This document shows positions 22,714 through 33,922 of a DNA stretch of 64,000 nt, piece after piece. The first letter of the stretch is position 1; every line of letters starts with the position of its first letter. Source of the DNA: Platerodrilus igneus (Eukaryota; Arthropoda; Insecta; Coleoptera; Lycidae). The stretch is taken from NCBI GenBank assembly GCA_036346225.1, contig JARFIW010000453.1, positions 5,456,001 through 5,520,000 of the forward strand, written 5' to 3'. A model generated the notes under the pieces. The model saw only the letters and a list, made by a program, of their open reading frames with translations. It was not told the origin of the DNA and made no database searches. The position numbers were made by a program, and so were the translations under genes.

Positions 22714-24190
22714 TTGAATATGCAAATAGTTTACACTCCTGATAAATTGAATGTAATTGCTGATGGATTATCTAGGTCATTCTGTATGCATGATGATTCT
22801 ACGAATTGCTCTATTTGTTCTGTGACTGTTGAGTTACCAAATCTTGGGGCCGGAAATTTTCATGATAAACAATTAGAGGATCCCGAAATTAAAAGAATTG
22901 TCGATGCTCTTGAAGATGAAAATTCATTGGAACTTTTTAGATGGAGGGAACAAAATATTATCTTATCCAATGGAATTTTATACCATTTTGAAATGGATTC
23001 AAATTTAGAAGATCCACAATTGGTCATACCTTGCTATTGCCGTACAGAAATATTAAAGCAGTATCACGACGCTGCTACTGCTGAACGTTACAGAGTTGAT
23101 CGTACTTACCAAAAATTGCTACAAAATTTTATTTTTCTGGAATGTGCAGATATATTGAAACCTATATGAGCACTTGTATATATTTCCAGAGGTACAAAGT
23201 GTCAAATCTTAAACCAGCTGGATTGCCCCAGCTCAACGTTTTGAAACATTATCAGTGGATTTTTTCGGACTATTGGCTGAAACAAAAAGTGGTAACAGAT
23301 GGATTTTAATTTGTGAAGATGCAGCAACCAAATGGATAGAAATGTTTACATAAAAAACTGCATCTGCAGCCTTTGTACAGAAATTTTGATAGAAGAAATA
23401 TTCTTACGTTATGGAACTGCTCAAAAATTAATTAGTGACAACGGGTTACAGTTCATAAGTGAAGTGTTTCGAAAGGTCACTTATTGCTTTGGTATACAGA
23501 CTCCATTTATACTGATGTATTCTGCAGAAAGTAACCTAATCAAACGAAAAAATTGCAATCTGAAAACCCAGTTATCCATACTTGTACAAAATGAGCATAC
23601 TACATGGTATGAACATATTCCAAGTATACGTTTTGCATTAAATTCGTACACAGAAGCTACTGGCTACAGTCCTGCTTATCTCACGTTTGCAAGAGAATCA
23701 CGTGCATCCATGGATGCAACCTATGATTTTAGAAAGGCAGTTCAAGCTGAAAATTTTGTGCCATGCATAACGCCATATCTTAAGAAATTAAGCTGTACTC
23801 TCATGGATGCTAAACAACATCTCATGCGACAGCAAGATCATAGGAAAAAATTCATTGATCAACATCGAAGATTGGAAACTTTTCTTTAGGCGATAAAGTC
23901 TTACTGAAAGCTCATGTCCTAAGTAACTTGGAAAAGGGTTTTTCCGTCGAAGTTTGCCCTAGAAGAAATGGCTCTTATATCATTTTAGAAATTGTAACTC
24001 CTACTACTTAACTTTTATCATTTCCGGATGAGCCGACGAAATCGATTGGAAAATATCATGTTAGTGACTTAACACGTTTCAAAGAGCCTGTAGGAAGTGA
24101 TACAGTGCCAGTGCCGGTTGTGCCAAAACTCTCGTGGGGAAGACCCAAGAAGATTGTATCACACGTTAATCCTAAACTTCACCTGGAAAC
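22714..24190 (+). pseudogene. Integrase of gypsy 1
   Basis: An RNase H-integrase connection (VYTPDKLNVIADGLSR) leads to an HHCC-like region (YHDAATAERYRVDRTYQKLL). The catalytic core follows in 23332-23889: LISDNGLQFISEVF carries the second Asp, then YSAESNLIKRKN and a conserved helix FALNSYTEATGYSPAYLTFA. After another frameshift the C-terminal domain is traceable to about 24190 (VSDLTRFKEP). A purine tract AGAGGAGGAG lies just before the 3' LTR. Frameshifts at about 23168, 23330 and 23889 inactivate it. Confidence 0.82.
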
Positions 24191-24200
24191 CAGTGCAGTT

Positions 24201-24213
24201 TAGAGGAGGAGTG
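24201..24213 (+). promoter_or_regulatory. Polypurine tract of gypsy 1
   Basis: AGAGGAGGAG ends immediately before the 3' LTR, where second-strand priming occurs in LTR elements. This confirms the plus orientation. Confidence 0.75.
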
Positions 24214-24495
24214 CGTAGCGCCAAACTCAAGAATAGTGCATTCCTCTCGCATTCAACTCGAAGACAGGTTCAGGTGGGGTAAGGCAGTGAAATGCAGACC
24301 GTCACGCCTTGAGAATTGTTATTATCGATTTAAGATGATTTTTATTTCTTTTATGTGTTGCAATAATGTTCGAAGTTGCATTTTAAGCAGTTCTGATTTA
24401 CCTATATTTTAAGGAAATAAAATTGTTTTAATTTCACATAACATTATATTATTCGTAGAGGGATCCCATAAAACCCAAGCTAGCCGGGGGTTACA
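24214..24495 (+). repeat. 3' LTR of gypsy 1
   Basis: 282 bp, ending GGTTACA, and matching 19755-20081 except for an internal deletion and scattered changes. CATT follows. Confidence 0.87.
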
Positions 24496-24499
24496 CATT

Positions 24500-25331
24500 C
24501 TAATTAGTTTGTATGCTTTGTCTGCCTTTCCCATCTACATCTTAGTGTGTACCGCTCTCACTTTTCGTCAATCTATCATTCTTTGGCTTTCCTGCATTTG
24601 CGAATAATTTTTGATTTTATAGCTTTGCTTCTCTGCTTCTTATGGTCTGTTTTTCATTTTCGCATGTCTTCTATTAAATTCAAAACATCCTTTGCTTCCC
24701 ATTGTTTTTTATTTTCGTTTTGTTTATACCCCAGAATATCTCTGGCCACAATATCTAATCTGGATTTAATGCTACTCTTTTCTCCTTCTACTTCCTGGGT
24801 ATCAGAATATTTCCTGATGTCTTTCAACAATACGTTTGACTTTTTCTCATATATTTTGTGGGCATCTTTGCCTTTTAGTTTCTCAAAGTCAAAGTGCCTT
24901 CTTCCATTCCTATTTTTCAAATATTTAAATTTACCCTCAGCTTTCACTTTTCTTGATTCCTAAACCCTAATCTAACAAGGATTTGATATCTCCCCATCTC
25001 CTGGCATCTTCTACATCTTCTAGCATTGAAATAATGTGTTTGTGATGGTTAAATTGTTTTGTCACAAAGTTCTACCAGCCTATTTCTTCCGTTGTTTCTC
25101 GTACCTAAACCAAATACACCTACTATCGCTTCTTGTCTACCCTCACCTACCTCTGCATTAAAATCCCCTGTAATTATTAGATTTTTCGTGCCTTTTTACC
25201 AATCTTATTGTCTTCTATATCATTGTAGATCACTTCTACCTTTTCCTCACTATACCCGAGGTGGCCATGTAAACTAGTATTATTATCATATTTACCTGTT
25301 TATATTCTAATCTAACCGTGAGTACACTTGT
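24500..25331 (-). pseudogene. RTE-type LINE (LINE-2): endonuclease and linker
   Basis: The minus strand carries the apurinic-type endonuclease motif ITGDFNAEVGEGRQEAIVG, then FGLGTRNNGRNRLVELC (about 25040-25180), and weaker pieces up to 25331. The linker follows at 24640-24950 (FDFEKLKGKDAHKIYEKKSN, LGYKQNENKKQWEAKDVLNL) and continues through KIRKC-like sequence to the gypsy junction with AYKLIRM. The frame resumes across the gypsy element at 19750 (YFRDITQ). The endonuclease nicks target DNA to prime reverse transcription. The N-terminal endonuclease part is cut off by the BEL LTR at 25332. Confidence 0.75.
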
Positions 25332-25693
25332 TGTTGGGAGCCGTAGAGGTCCTCTTGTAAATGGTAGTAGAAATTGTTTTCTATACCCTTGTTTAGCTTG
25401 AAGGACCAACCATTCATAGAATGGCGAATTGTTTTAGTGAATTAAAATGCCAGTTGCCTGTGACTTTTCTTCATGCTCTTTTATAACACACAAAACTAAA
25501 CACTAGTTAAATAAATATTGATTTTTATTCAGCACTATACATTTGAGAGCATCTTTGCAGGTTGGTGGTTAGCAAGCAAGAGAGCGAGCAACCCCAGTAA
25601 TACAGCGTACAAAACTAGCAAGGTGGGGAGCGTCACATATGAGCGGTACTCAAAAGTTTTATAACACATCGTAGTAATTCATAAACCTTAACA
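25332..25693 (-). repeat. LTR of BEL element (3' LTR)
   Basis: 362 bp. On the minus strand it begins TGTTAAGG directly after the polypurine tract AGGCAGGGGG and ends GCTCCCAACA, so it has TG...CA termini. It lies after the integrase stop, as expected for a 3' LTR. An AATAAA motif on the minus strand (near 25520) is a plausible polyadenylation site. No matching 5' LTR was found to the right, so the duplication cannot be confirmed. Confidence 0.8.
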
Positions 25694-25705
25694 TGCCCCC
25701 TGCCT
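25694..25705 (-). promoter_or_regulatory. Polypurine tract of BEL element
   Basis: On the minus strand AAGGCAGGGGGCA directly precedes TGTTAAGG. This is the normal arrangement at the internal edge of a BEL 3' LTR. Confidence 0.7.
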
Positions 25706-25865
25706 TGAAAGATGTGCCTTTCAAAAGAGGCAACAAATTTAAGTAACATTAGAAACTAGAATACATTGAAAATGAAACAAAATACAGTTATTTCAAAACA
25801 TAACAGTTTATATAAATGGCACAAGCACTATCGTGAGAATGCACAATACACAAGCGCACAAAACA

Positions 25866-26870
25866 CTAGTCATACACAGTTAGACACAATCGATTGGAAG
25901 AGGACATATTCTGCTGAAGGAGCGACGAATAATGCCATTGTTGGGTCTTGATTAAGGCAACTCTAGCGACACCATCTTTGCCCGGATATAAGGAAGTAAT
26001 ACGGCCAAGTTTCCATCTTAAAGGAGGTAAATTATCATCCTTGACAAGTACCAAAGCATCGATTTGCAAAGTTGATTGATTTTCACACCACTTAGTGCGC
26101 TGTTGTAGCTCCGAGATATACTCTTTACTCCAACGTTTCCATAAATGTTGATGTGCTTGCTGTACCTTTTGAAATACTGATAAACATGGCACAGCTATAA
26201 CTGTCAGATCAGGATCTGGAATTGAATCATTCGGTCGACCAATTAGGAAATGTGCTGGCGTCAACGGCTGTAAGTCATTAGGGTCAGCGGATAAAGAAGT
26301 GATTGGTTGGGAATTCAGGGTAGCTTCTACCTGAGTGAGTAATGTGCAAAATTCTTCACAGGTTAAAAGTGTACCACCAGTGACTCTTTTAAAGTGATGC
26401 TTGCAAGATTTAACCCTTGCTTCCCACAAGTCACCAAAATGGGGACTGTGAGCGGGTACAAAGTTCCAATTGATTTCTTCCTTAGTAGAAGCTTCAGTAA
26501 TCGCATCACTGTTGTTTGTCAAAAATTCTCCGAGTTCACGGAGCTCAGAGCTAGTTTCAACAAAGTTAGTACCGTTGTCAGAATAGATGTGCGCGGGTTT
26601 ACCGCGGCGAGAAGTAAAACGCCTTAATGGCATTAGGAATGACTCAGTGGAAAGGTCAGTCACAAGTTTAAGGTGAACTGCCGTTACAGTAAAACAAAAG
26701 AATATGCATAAATATGCTTTAATTGATTTATAGGTGCGATCCTTTCGGTCTTTGATCATTAGTGGACCAGCATAATCCACTCTGGTAGTACAAAATGGAG
26801 AAGACGGATGCACACGAGATGCAGGTAAGTCACCCATTATAGGTTGAGCTTTGCAACAAGCCGAAAATAT
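25866..26870 (-). pseudogene. BEL/Pao integrase, C-terminal two-thirds
   Basis: Begins with CCKAQPIMGDLPASRV and then FCTTRVDYAGPLMIKDRKD, the start of the BEL integrase core. It has the catalytic AHIYSDNGTNFV block, FVPAHSPHFGDLWEARVKS with the Glu-bearing helix region, and PLTPAHFLIGRP. The terminal DUF5641-type module (VLVKDDNLPPLRWKLGRI) is complete. 323 residues are open with no stop, unusually well preserved for this window. The RNase H and the zinc-binding N-terminal part of integrase are missing between this segment and the RT upstream. Confidence 0.88.
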
Positions 26871-28385
26871 TTTAAATCGTTGAAAACTATTAAGTCTTGT
26901 CTATAAGAAGTATATTTCATTCGAATAGTTTCAAGAACTGGATCGTCCCAAGAGAGTTTTGTCATCCATAGTTGTTGTAATAGAATTTTTGCGGCTATTA
27001 TGCAAGAACCTAGCAACCCTAAGGGGTCAAAGATTTGAGATATTTCAGACAGGATGGATCGTTTGGTAACGTTTTCGCATGAAAAGGTAGAAATAGAATA
27101 CATAAGAGCACCACAATGAAATGACCATATGAGCCCTAAGGTACTTGTGTGTTCATGCTTGTCAAATTGCAAAACATCAGGATGAATTTGAGTATTAGGT
27201 ATTCCATCAAGGATCTGTGGACTATTTGAAATCCATTTTCTTAGAGTGAAACAACCAGAATTTAAAATAGTCGTTAAGTTTTGAACAATAGACTGAGCCT
27301 CTGATAACGTGTTGGTACTTGTCAAAAGATCTTCCACGTAGAAATCTTCACGTATTATTCGCGAAATGTCAGGAGATATGTCTGGGCATTCGACACCCAA
27401 TTGAGTTAGGCAACGAATGGTTAAGAAAGAAGTCGAAGCCGATCCATATGTGACAGTATTTAAATCGTAAGTAAGAATAGGATCTATGGGAGAAGCTCGC
27501 CAGAGTATCCGTTGAAAACGTCTTTGGCTTGGTTGAACTAACACCTGCCTGTACATTTTTTCTACATCTGCAGAAATAGCATAAGAAAATTTACGAAAAC
27601 GAAGTAAGATTGAGAATAGGTCTTGCTGTATAGTAGGACCTACCATTTGTATACTGTTAAGCGATTCACCAGAAGTAGTAATAGAAGAGCCATTAAAAAC
27701 TACACGAAGCTTTGTTGTGAGGCTTTCTTCCTCGAGCACGCTATAGTGAGGAAGATAGTTCGAGTTTTCAATAAAGTTATCTTCAGCAATAGACATGTGA
27801 CCTAATTGCTGATATTCTTGCATAAAATTTAAGTATTGAATTGATTAACCTGAGTTTTTCATTAAACGTTTTTCAAGCGATAGAAATCTTCTCTGGGCAA
27901 CTTTTGAAAGGAATCGCCCAAACACGAAATTGGTTTGTTGAAGGGGATTGCTACAACGAATCGACCTTCATGAGTTCTAATAGTGTTTTGAACAAAATGT
28001 GCTTCTGCGGCATTCTCTTTTACGGAAAATATTTTTTCAATTGGATAATGCTAGAGTTCCCAAAAAGGGTTGAGTATGTCGGGTTCATTATCGCTACGTA
28101 TAAAATTACAATTGGTCGATTCACCTGATCTTGTGTGAGTTAGACCAGAGACAACCCATCCAAAACGTGTCTTTTGGAGGATTGGTAAATTAGGACCTAG
28201 TCTAATTTGTCCAATACAAATAATATCCCAAAACTTTGGTGCACCAAGCAATAGGTCAATGTCACCAGGCCTGTTAAAATGTGAATCTGACAATCGAATA
28301 TCAGGTATATGAAATTTTTCTTAATCTTCTTTGGGAATTAAACCACTCATAGTTTTTAAAATCATCTTTATTTACGTTTCGATCC
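26837..28385 (-). pseudogene. BEL/Pao protease end and reverse transcriptase
   Basis: The right-hand segment (28051-28385) has SDSHFNRPGDIDLLLGAPKF and ILQKTRFGWVVSGL, the BEL protease-RT bridge. After frame changes the RT runs open through 26837-27823: TKLRVVFNGSS, ISADVEKMYRQVLVQPSQR, and the catalytic-region helix REDFYVEDLLTSTN with the YVDD-type box as YVED. It ends with RSILSEISQIFDPLGLLG and a sharp join into integrase near 26870. The join deletes RNase H. The 5' end (gag, 5' LTR) is absent to the right of 28385, where gypsy 2 starts. Confidence 0.85.
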
Positions 28386-28389
28386 ATGA

Positions 28390-31009
28390 CCTAGTGCAGT
28401 ACAGTTAGAGTCAATTGTTTTATTGCTGTACTATAATGGCCCAGTTGTAAATCCAAACTGTCAATTTGTAGCTAAGGTTACAAATTGGTATCCATAGGGA
28501 GCAATTCAAGTTAACAGTTGTTGAAGGTGCAACAGAGCATTGTTGGGTAGAGACATTTTTATTCATTTTAACCTGATATTAAAGGACTCCAATGTGTATT
28601 GTAAACATGAAAATTTGACTTATAGTAGCGAATTAAGGTCAATTGCCATTAAGGTTTCTGTGTTAAATGTGTTAAAGGGTTGCATCTGAATTAAAGCGGA
28701 TTTTATGTAAGTATTCACATTTATTTTAAGGTACCTATAAGTATGGAATGGTTCATTTAGAGGTAAACTGGCAGATACAACTGCTATTCCACAAACCTCT
28801 TCACATTTTTGCATTTAGAGCAAAAGTAGCATCTGAACTGAGTAGGTTTGAAAAGGAAGAGGTCATCAAAAAGGTGAGTCGTTTGTGTTGGGGTACTCCA
28901 CTGGTAACCTTATTGAAAACTAACAGAAAGGATGTTCTAATTTGTACAAATTATAAAATACTATAAATAAACATTTAAAAGATTTTAATCATCCTTTGCC
29001 ATTAATTGATGATATTTTTGCAGCACTAAGTGACAGATGAATGTTTACTAAACTTGAGTTTTTTAATGCATACAATCAGCTTGAAGTGGATTTTAAAACA
29101 TCTGAATTGCTAGCCTGGAGCACACCCTATGGTATATAAAGTTAGCCGTTTACCCATGTGACTAAACCGGCTTGTGCTGTATTTCAAAATGTGGTTGAAA
29201 AATGTTATGAAGATGTTCAGGTTGTGTAAATTATTTGAACGGTCTTGTAGTAACTGGAAACTATTCAGGAACATTTAAAAAACTTGATTAATGTTTTTGA
29301 GAAACTAAAAATTCTGGATTCAAGTTAAACTTTAAAAAATGTGAATAATTTCAATCTTCTATATATTCCTTAGGTCATAAAATTTCTGCTAAAAGAGTTG
29401 AAACTGATTCGATGAAAGTAGCAACGATCATTAACCTACCTAGACCAAAGTATGTAGATCAATTAAGATCATTTTTAGGAATGATTAATTATTATTCCAA
29501 ATTTGTATGTAATTTAGCATTGAGGTTGAAACCTTTGTATGATCTGTTGAAGAAAAATTCAAATTTGTTTGGACTAAACATAATGATGACTGTTTTAAGT
29601 GCACAAAAAAGACACTTATTTCTGATAAAATTGTTATACATTTTGACGCTAGCATACCCTTGAGGTTATCCCATGATGCAAGGGATAATGGGATCAGTGC
29701 GACATTAACACATATAAAGCTAGACAATACTGAGAGATCAATTTGTTTTGTTTCCAGGGTTTTAACAGCTGTAGAGAAAGATTATGCCATGATCCAGAAA
29801 GAAGAACTTGGCATAAACTGGGCAGTGCGGAAACTTTATAAATATTAAGCAGAGCAAAAATTTCAAATTGCATCAGATTATAAACCATTACAAGCATTTT
29901 TCGATGAATGTAGAACATTACCGAAAATGGCAGCAGGAAGAGTGCAGCCAACGGTGGTCTTTATTTTTTGTGGGTTTTGATTATAGTTTTAAACACATAA
30001 AGGGTTGAGACTACGTTCTGGCTGATGCTCTTAATAGATTGCCAGTAAGGGAACAACATAGGTAAGAGCACAACCTAGATTATTTCAATTTTGTTGAAGG
30101 TTTAATTCCTATAGATTCTAATAAATTAAGGTTAGATACTCGAAAAAATCCTGTGCTAGGTAAGATATTAGCTATATCCGTTATGGGTTTCCAAAGCATG
30201 TGAATGATGATATTAAACCTCTTTTCAAGTTAGGGAAAATGAGCTAGCTGTCTATTGATTATGGTATTACAATGTGGGATTTTCGAGTTATAGTACCGGT
30301 TAGTTTGAGAAACCAGTTGTTACAGAAATTGCATAGTACACATGAAGGAATCAGTAAAATGAAGCCTAATGCTCTGGTGGCCATGCTTAGATTCAGAAAT
30401 TGAAAAATTTGTGAATCGATGTAATGTGTGTATGTCGATGCGACCAGAACCCACCAAGGCTTCACTTATATCGTGTCTTATTTCATTGAGCGAATACATG
30501 CAGATTTTCTACGGCCCATAAAGGGGAAAATGATCCTTGTTATTGTTGACCGTTTTTCAAAGTGGTCTGAAGCTTTCATTATGCATTCTATTGACCCAGC
30601 TCTACTGTGGAAAAATTTCTAGAGTGTTTTGCAAGGTTTGATCTGCCTTGGGTGGTGGTTACCGATAATGGCACGTCATTTTGTTCTGCCGAATTTTCAA
30701 AATTCATGTAGAATGAAGGTATAAAACTGGTATTGTAAAAGCTTTTAAAAACGATGTCAATGCAAAGACATTTTTGGAAACTATTATAAATCGATATTTG
30801 TTTCATTACAGAAATTATGTTCATGTTAGTACAAGCGTGTCACCATCTAGTTTAATTTTTAGAAATAAAATAAGAAATCGATTCGATTTGTTATCAAATA
30901 GAGTAGATAAAAATAAGAGATTAGAAGATAATAGTGGTACAAGGACCGAACCGTTTTGTGAAGGAGATAAGGTTCTATGTAGGGATTATAGAAACCCAAA
31001 TGAGAACCA
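28390..31009 (+). pseudogene. Ty3/gypsy element 2: protease, RT, RNase H, integrase
   Basis: Plus-strand blocks with many stops and shifts: a protease-like stretch at 28440-28560 (FKLTVVEGATEHCW); RT from 28748 (RFEKEEVIKKVSRLCWGTPL, then TKLEFFNAYNQLEVDF, then LGHKISAKRVETDSMKVA and QLRSFLGMINYYSKF); RNase H (DNTERSICFVSRVLTAVEKD); integrase with LHSTHEGISKMK, then VIVDRFSKWSEAF, then VVVTDNGTSFCSAEF. The C-terminus stops at 31009 where a DNA transposon is inserted and resumes at 33589. No LTRs were identified. It resembles the common K02A2.6-like gypsy group. Confidence 0.82.
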
Positions 31010-31040
31010 TTATTTCAAAACTTGCTTTGTCCGAAACAAG
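31010..31040 (+). repeat. Left terminal inverted repeat of the DUF7869-type transposon
   Basis: It pairs with 33557-33586. The match fades after about 28 bp. Two subterminal direct repeats of its core follow within 200 bp. Confidence 0.75.
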
Positions 31041-31414
31041 CAAATTTGAGTTCTTTATTGTTTTTGAATAATTCATGCCTTGCGCATCACGTGGTGTAAC
31101 TAGTTTTTCATATCTTGCTTTCTGCGTAAGTAGTAGCATTAAGAAGTTTTGCAAACTTTACAAAACTTGCTTTATTCAATTTGGTAGATACATCAAAACT
31201 CGCTTTATCAATTCAGTATTTACCCAATTCTAAAATGGACAAAAATCATGTTATGTTCAATGTTTGTTCTGTCTGTACTTGTTTTATTTAGTAGTCTTGA
31301 TTTTGCTTAATAATTAGTCTACATGTTTTAATCATGAAGTTGAGCTTAATTAAATTTATGGTCTACACTTTCAATTAAACTTCTGATATAAGTACTAATG
31401 TTAGGTTATCTAAT

Positions 31415-33240
31415 ATGTCTGAATATTCTGCCGAGGTTATTGCTGGTAAGAGAAAAAGCTGAAAGGAACAACAAAAGAATCCATATGTTACACAGAATCT
31501 GCAGCAGGAGCACTAGATATTGGGTGTATACATTCTGATGAACCATTATCAATAGAAAGTCGTTTAGTCGCAAACTGAACCTTGAAGATATTGAAGTTCG
31601 TGTATACCCGTTTTTAATTTAACAACGCACTGCTTAAACTAATTGGTGTATTTGTAGAATTTCGAAAGCTGTTGTATTTAAATCAAAGTAAAATATCACA
31701 GGATACATTTTTGCTTAAGTATATGGATGTTAGCATCCTAAAACAACATTGTGTTGATCCTGATAAAGTTCGATGTTCAAAAAAAGTTTCAATTAAATAC
31801 AAAATTAGAAGCAGTATAAATAAATAATGAGCCGCTTGAAATCTGTGCAAAATCATTCCAATCGATTACAGGTGAAAATTATATTTTATTTAAGTTGTAT
31901 GTTCTATCTCTGAATATTCATATTCCTGTTACAAGAGGTATCCACGGATAGACTTTCTCGAATTGCTCGCACATTTTTGGATACAGGTGAACATCCTGTA
32001 GAAAATAGAGGAGGTGATAGAGCTAAAAAAGAGATAAGTGCGTTACAGCAGATGTTATAAAGCATATTAAAAAATATAAACGTATGGAGAGTCATTATAG
32101 CTGAAATAAATGCAGCCATGTATACTTACAGGCAGAATTAAATCTGAGAAAGATGTATGAACGCTATTGCAGAAACAAAAGAATACAAACATGTTAACAT
32201 GTTTGGTAAGTAAATTGAAGAAAATATTCTATTCAAAGTTCAGTCTTGGATTTGGCTCTAATCACAGCGATACTAGTTCAACATGCAAGGAACTTCTTAT
32301 TAAAGCATAATTTAGAACAAAAAAATAATACCAAAACTCAGTTAAGACCATAAACTCCATGCTAAAGAGAAAGGATGAATCTCAAGTGGATGTAGTTTTT
32401 GTCATGCAGCAAAATCAGCCTATTTTAAACTCTCTATAAGAGAGATTTTCTGTTCAACACAAGTATGACTGTACAATCTCCGTATAATGTTAAATGATAC
32501 TACCGTTAACAAAAGTAAAGTATTGGTATACACATGGCTAGAGACACATGCTGGTAAAGGAGCAAATGAAGTGACTTCTGCATTAATAAACTATTTAGAA
32601 AATTTGGAAATTCAATTGCTTAAACAAGGCACAAAAGAATCGAAAATACTACGCTTGTTTTCTGACTCCTATACAACTCAAAACAAAAATTTCATCATAT
32701 TGGCAACACTATACAGATTTTTAGAGAAATCGAAGGTATTTTCAAAAATTATACAAATTTTTTCCATTTGTGGACATAGTTGCATGCCGCCAGATAAGGT
32801 GTTTGGCAGGACTGAAAAAGATTTGCGGAAGTTCGAAAGTATAGAAACGCCTGCACAATATTACGGTATATTTAGCAAACATGTAATCGTCAAACAGTGG
32901 AAGCAACATTTGAAAATATACGACTATAAAATGGAATCACAAAAGTTATTGAAATCTAAAGTTTCTTTTAATATCACAAAATGCAGAGTCATTGAATACT
33001 GCAATGAAAATAAAAGAGGAAGTATCAGTAAGAGTGAAGCCGACATATGCAGGAGATACTAGAAGTTGAAGTTCTAAGAAAAAGGGTAAAAACACTAAAG
33101 TTACTACATAATGCTAAGGAAATTCCACAAACAAATCATGTCAGTAAAGAAAAGTGCAGACGTATGATAGGTCGTGAGGTTTATTGAAGCTATAGATGCA
33201 GTTAGAAATTTCTATAACAAAATTCTTGCAGTTAATGCAT
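31415..33240 (+). pseudogene. DUF7869-type protein, candidate transposase, with one intron
   Basis: The candidate start is the ATG at 31415 (MSEYSAEVIAGKRKS). A GT-AG intron at 31872-31935 (64 nt) joins EICAKSFQSIT to VSTDRLSRIARTFLDTGEHP, after which a conserved ENRGGDRAKK motif follows. Downstream blocks match, in order, a protein family widespread in insect genomes: SKFSLGFGSNHSDTSSTCKE, VDVVFVMQQNQP, the long open part 32487-33062 with VYTWLETHAGKGANEVTSAL, LRLFSDSYTTQNKNFIILAT, and a CGHSCMPPDKVFGRTEKDL block. The acidic 'SD...QNKN' motif suggests an RNase H-type fold. Frameshifts and stops occur near 31450, 32060 and 33062. No host role is claimed. Its position inside terminal repeats suggests it mobilises them. 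Confidence 0.72.
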
Positions 33241-33556
33241 GGTAACAATAGTACAGGATATTTTCAAAATAGCTGAGATCGAGGTTGTAGTTAAGTTTTT
33301 CTGTAAATAATAATGGTTTAACAAATTCTTTTTAGTGTCGAGTATGTACTTATTTTTTGAAATAAAAATTGGATAAAGCAAATTTTGAATAATTCTCTGA
33401 TTTTTTGTATTTTTTCCTCAACACCTATAAATGCCCTCATATTGATTTTCATGTAACTATTTCAGTTAAGACCCTTGCATTTAATTTGAACAATATAAAT
33501 TTGGTTAACCAGTTTAAAAACGTCTCCAACTAAAATTATCACTTTCTGAAAAATTG

Positions 33557-33586
33557 GAGTTTTGGACAAAGCACGTTTTGATATAA
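33557..33586 (-). repeat. Right terminal inverted repeat of the DUF7869-type transposon
   Basis: Inverse of 31010-31040, followed by CA. The gypsy 2 coding remnant restarts immediately afterwards. Confidence 0.75.
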
Positions 33587-33588
33587 CA

Positions 33589-33922
33589 GTCCACAAATAA
33601 GAAAGGATGATATAGAGCTAGGATAGATGAGGTACTAAGTGATAGAATTTACTTATGTAAATTGAGTAGTGATGATAGTGTTACTTGGAAGAGGCATATT
33701 AATCAGATATTAAAGGATAATCCAGAATTGATATCAAAGTATCATTATTCTAGTTCGAATATTATACAAGGAAATGGTTTTGAGGCACTGCCGATTTCAG
33801 ATGACACACTTGCTAACCTGGTAGGGGTTGAAAATAGTATGAGTGTACTACACGAAACAAACATGTCAGAAAACAATAAGCCCGACGAACCACCCATTAC
33901 ATCTAAGGATTGTATCGTGTAG
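33589..33922 (+). pseudogene. Gypsy 2 integrase C-terminus
   Basis: The frame beyond the transposon reads ARIDEVLSDRIYLCKLS and then VTWKRHINQILKDNPE. This is the 'W-x-RH-x-x-Q' end of gypsy-type integrases. It then runs to a stop at 33920. It continues the sequence broken at 31009. Sequence to about 34200 may be the 3' edge of the element, but no LTR was found. Confidence 0.7.

Larger units (their letters stand above)
19751..24499 (+). mobile_element. Ty3/gypsy retrotransposon 1 (with CATT duplication)
   Basis: LTRs are 19755-20081 and 24214-24495. CATT directly flanks both ends (19751-19754 and 24496-24499). The 5' LTR starts TGTAGCGCC and ends GTTACA; the first base of the 3' LTR is mutated. 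Gag, protease, reverse transcriptase, RNase H and integrase follow in gypsy order on the plus strand, all with frameshifts or stops. It sits in the linker between the endonuclease and RT of LINE-2 (minus strand). The LINE frame is readable on both sides, so the gypsy element is the younger insertion. Confidence 0.9.
31010..33586 (+). mobile_element. DNA transposon with DUF7869-type gene and CA target duplication
   Basis: The left end starts TTATTTCAAAACTTGCTTTG and the right end, reverse-complemented, starts TTATATCAAAACGTGCTTTG. About 25 of the first 28 positions are complementary. CA directly flanks both ends (31008-31009 and 33587-33588). Removing the element with one CA joins the gypsy 2 integrase in frame, apart from one TGA where Trp would fit. 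Shorter copies of CAAAACTYGCTTTAT lie inside the left end (about 31160 and 31190), and an inverted copy lies near 33370 on the right. The 2577-bp interior is one decayed gene with an intron. Confidence 0.75.
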
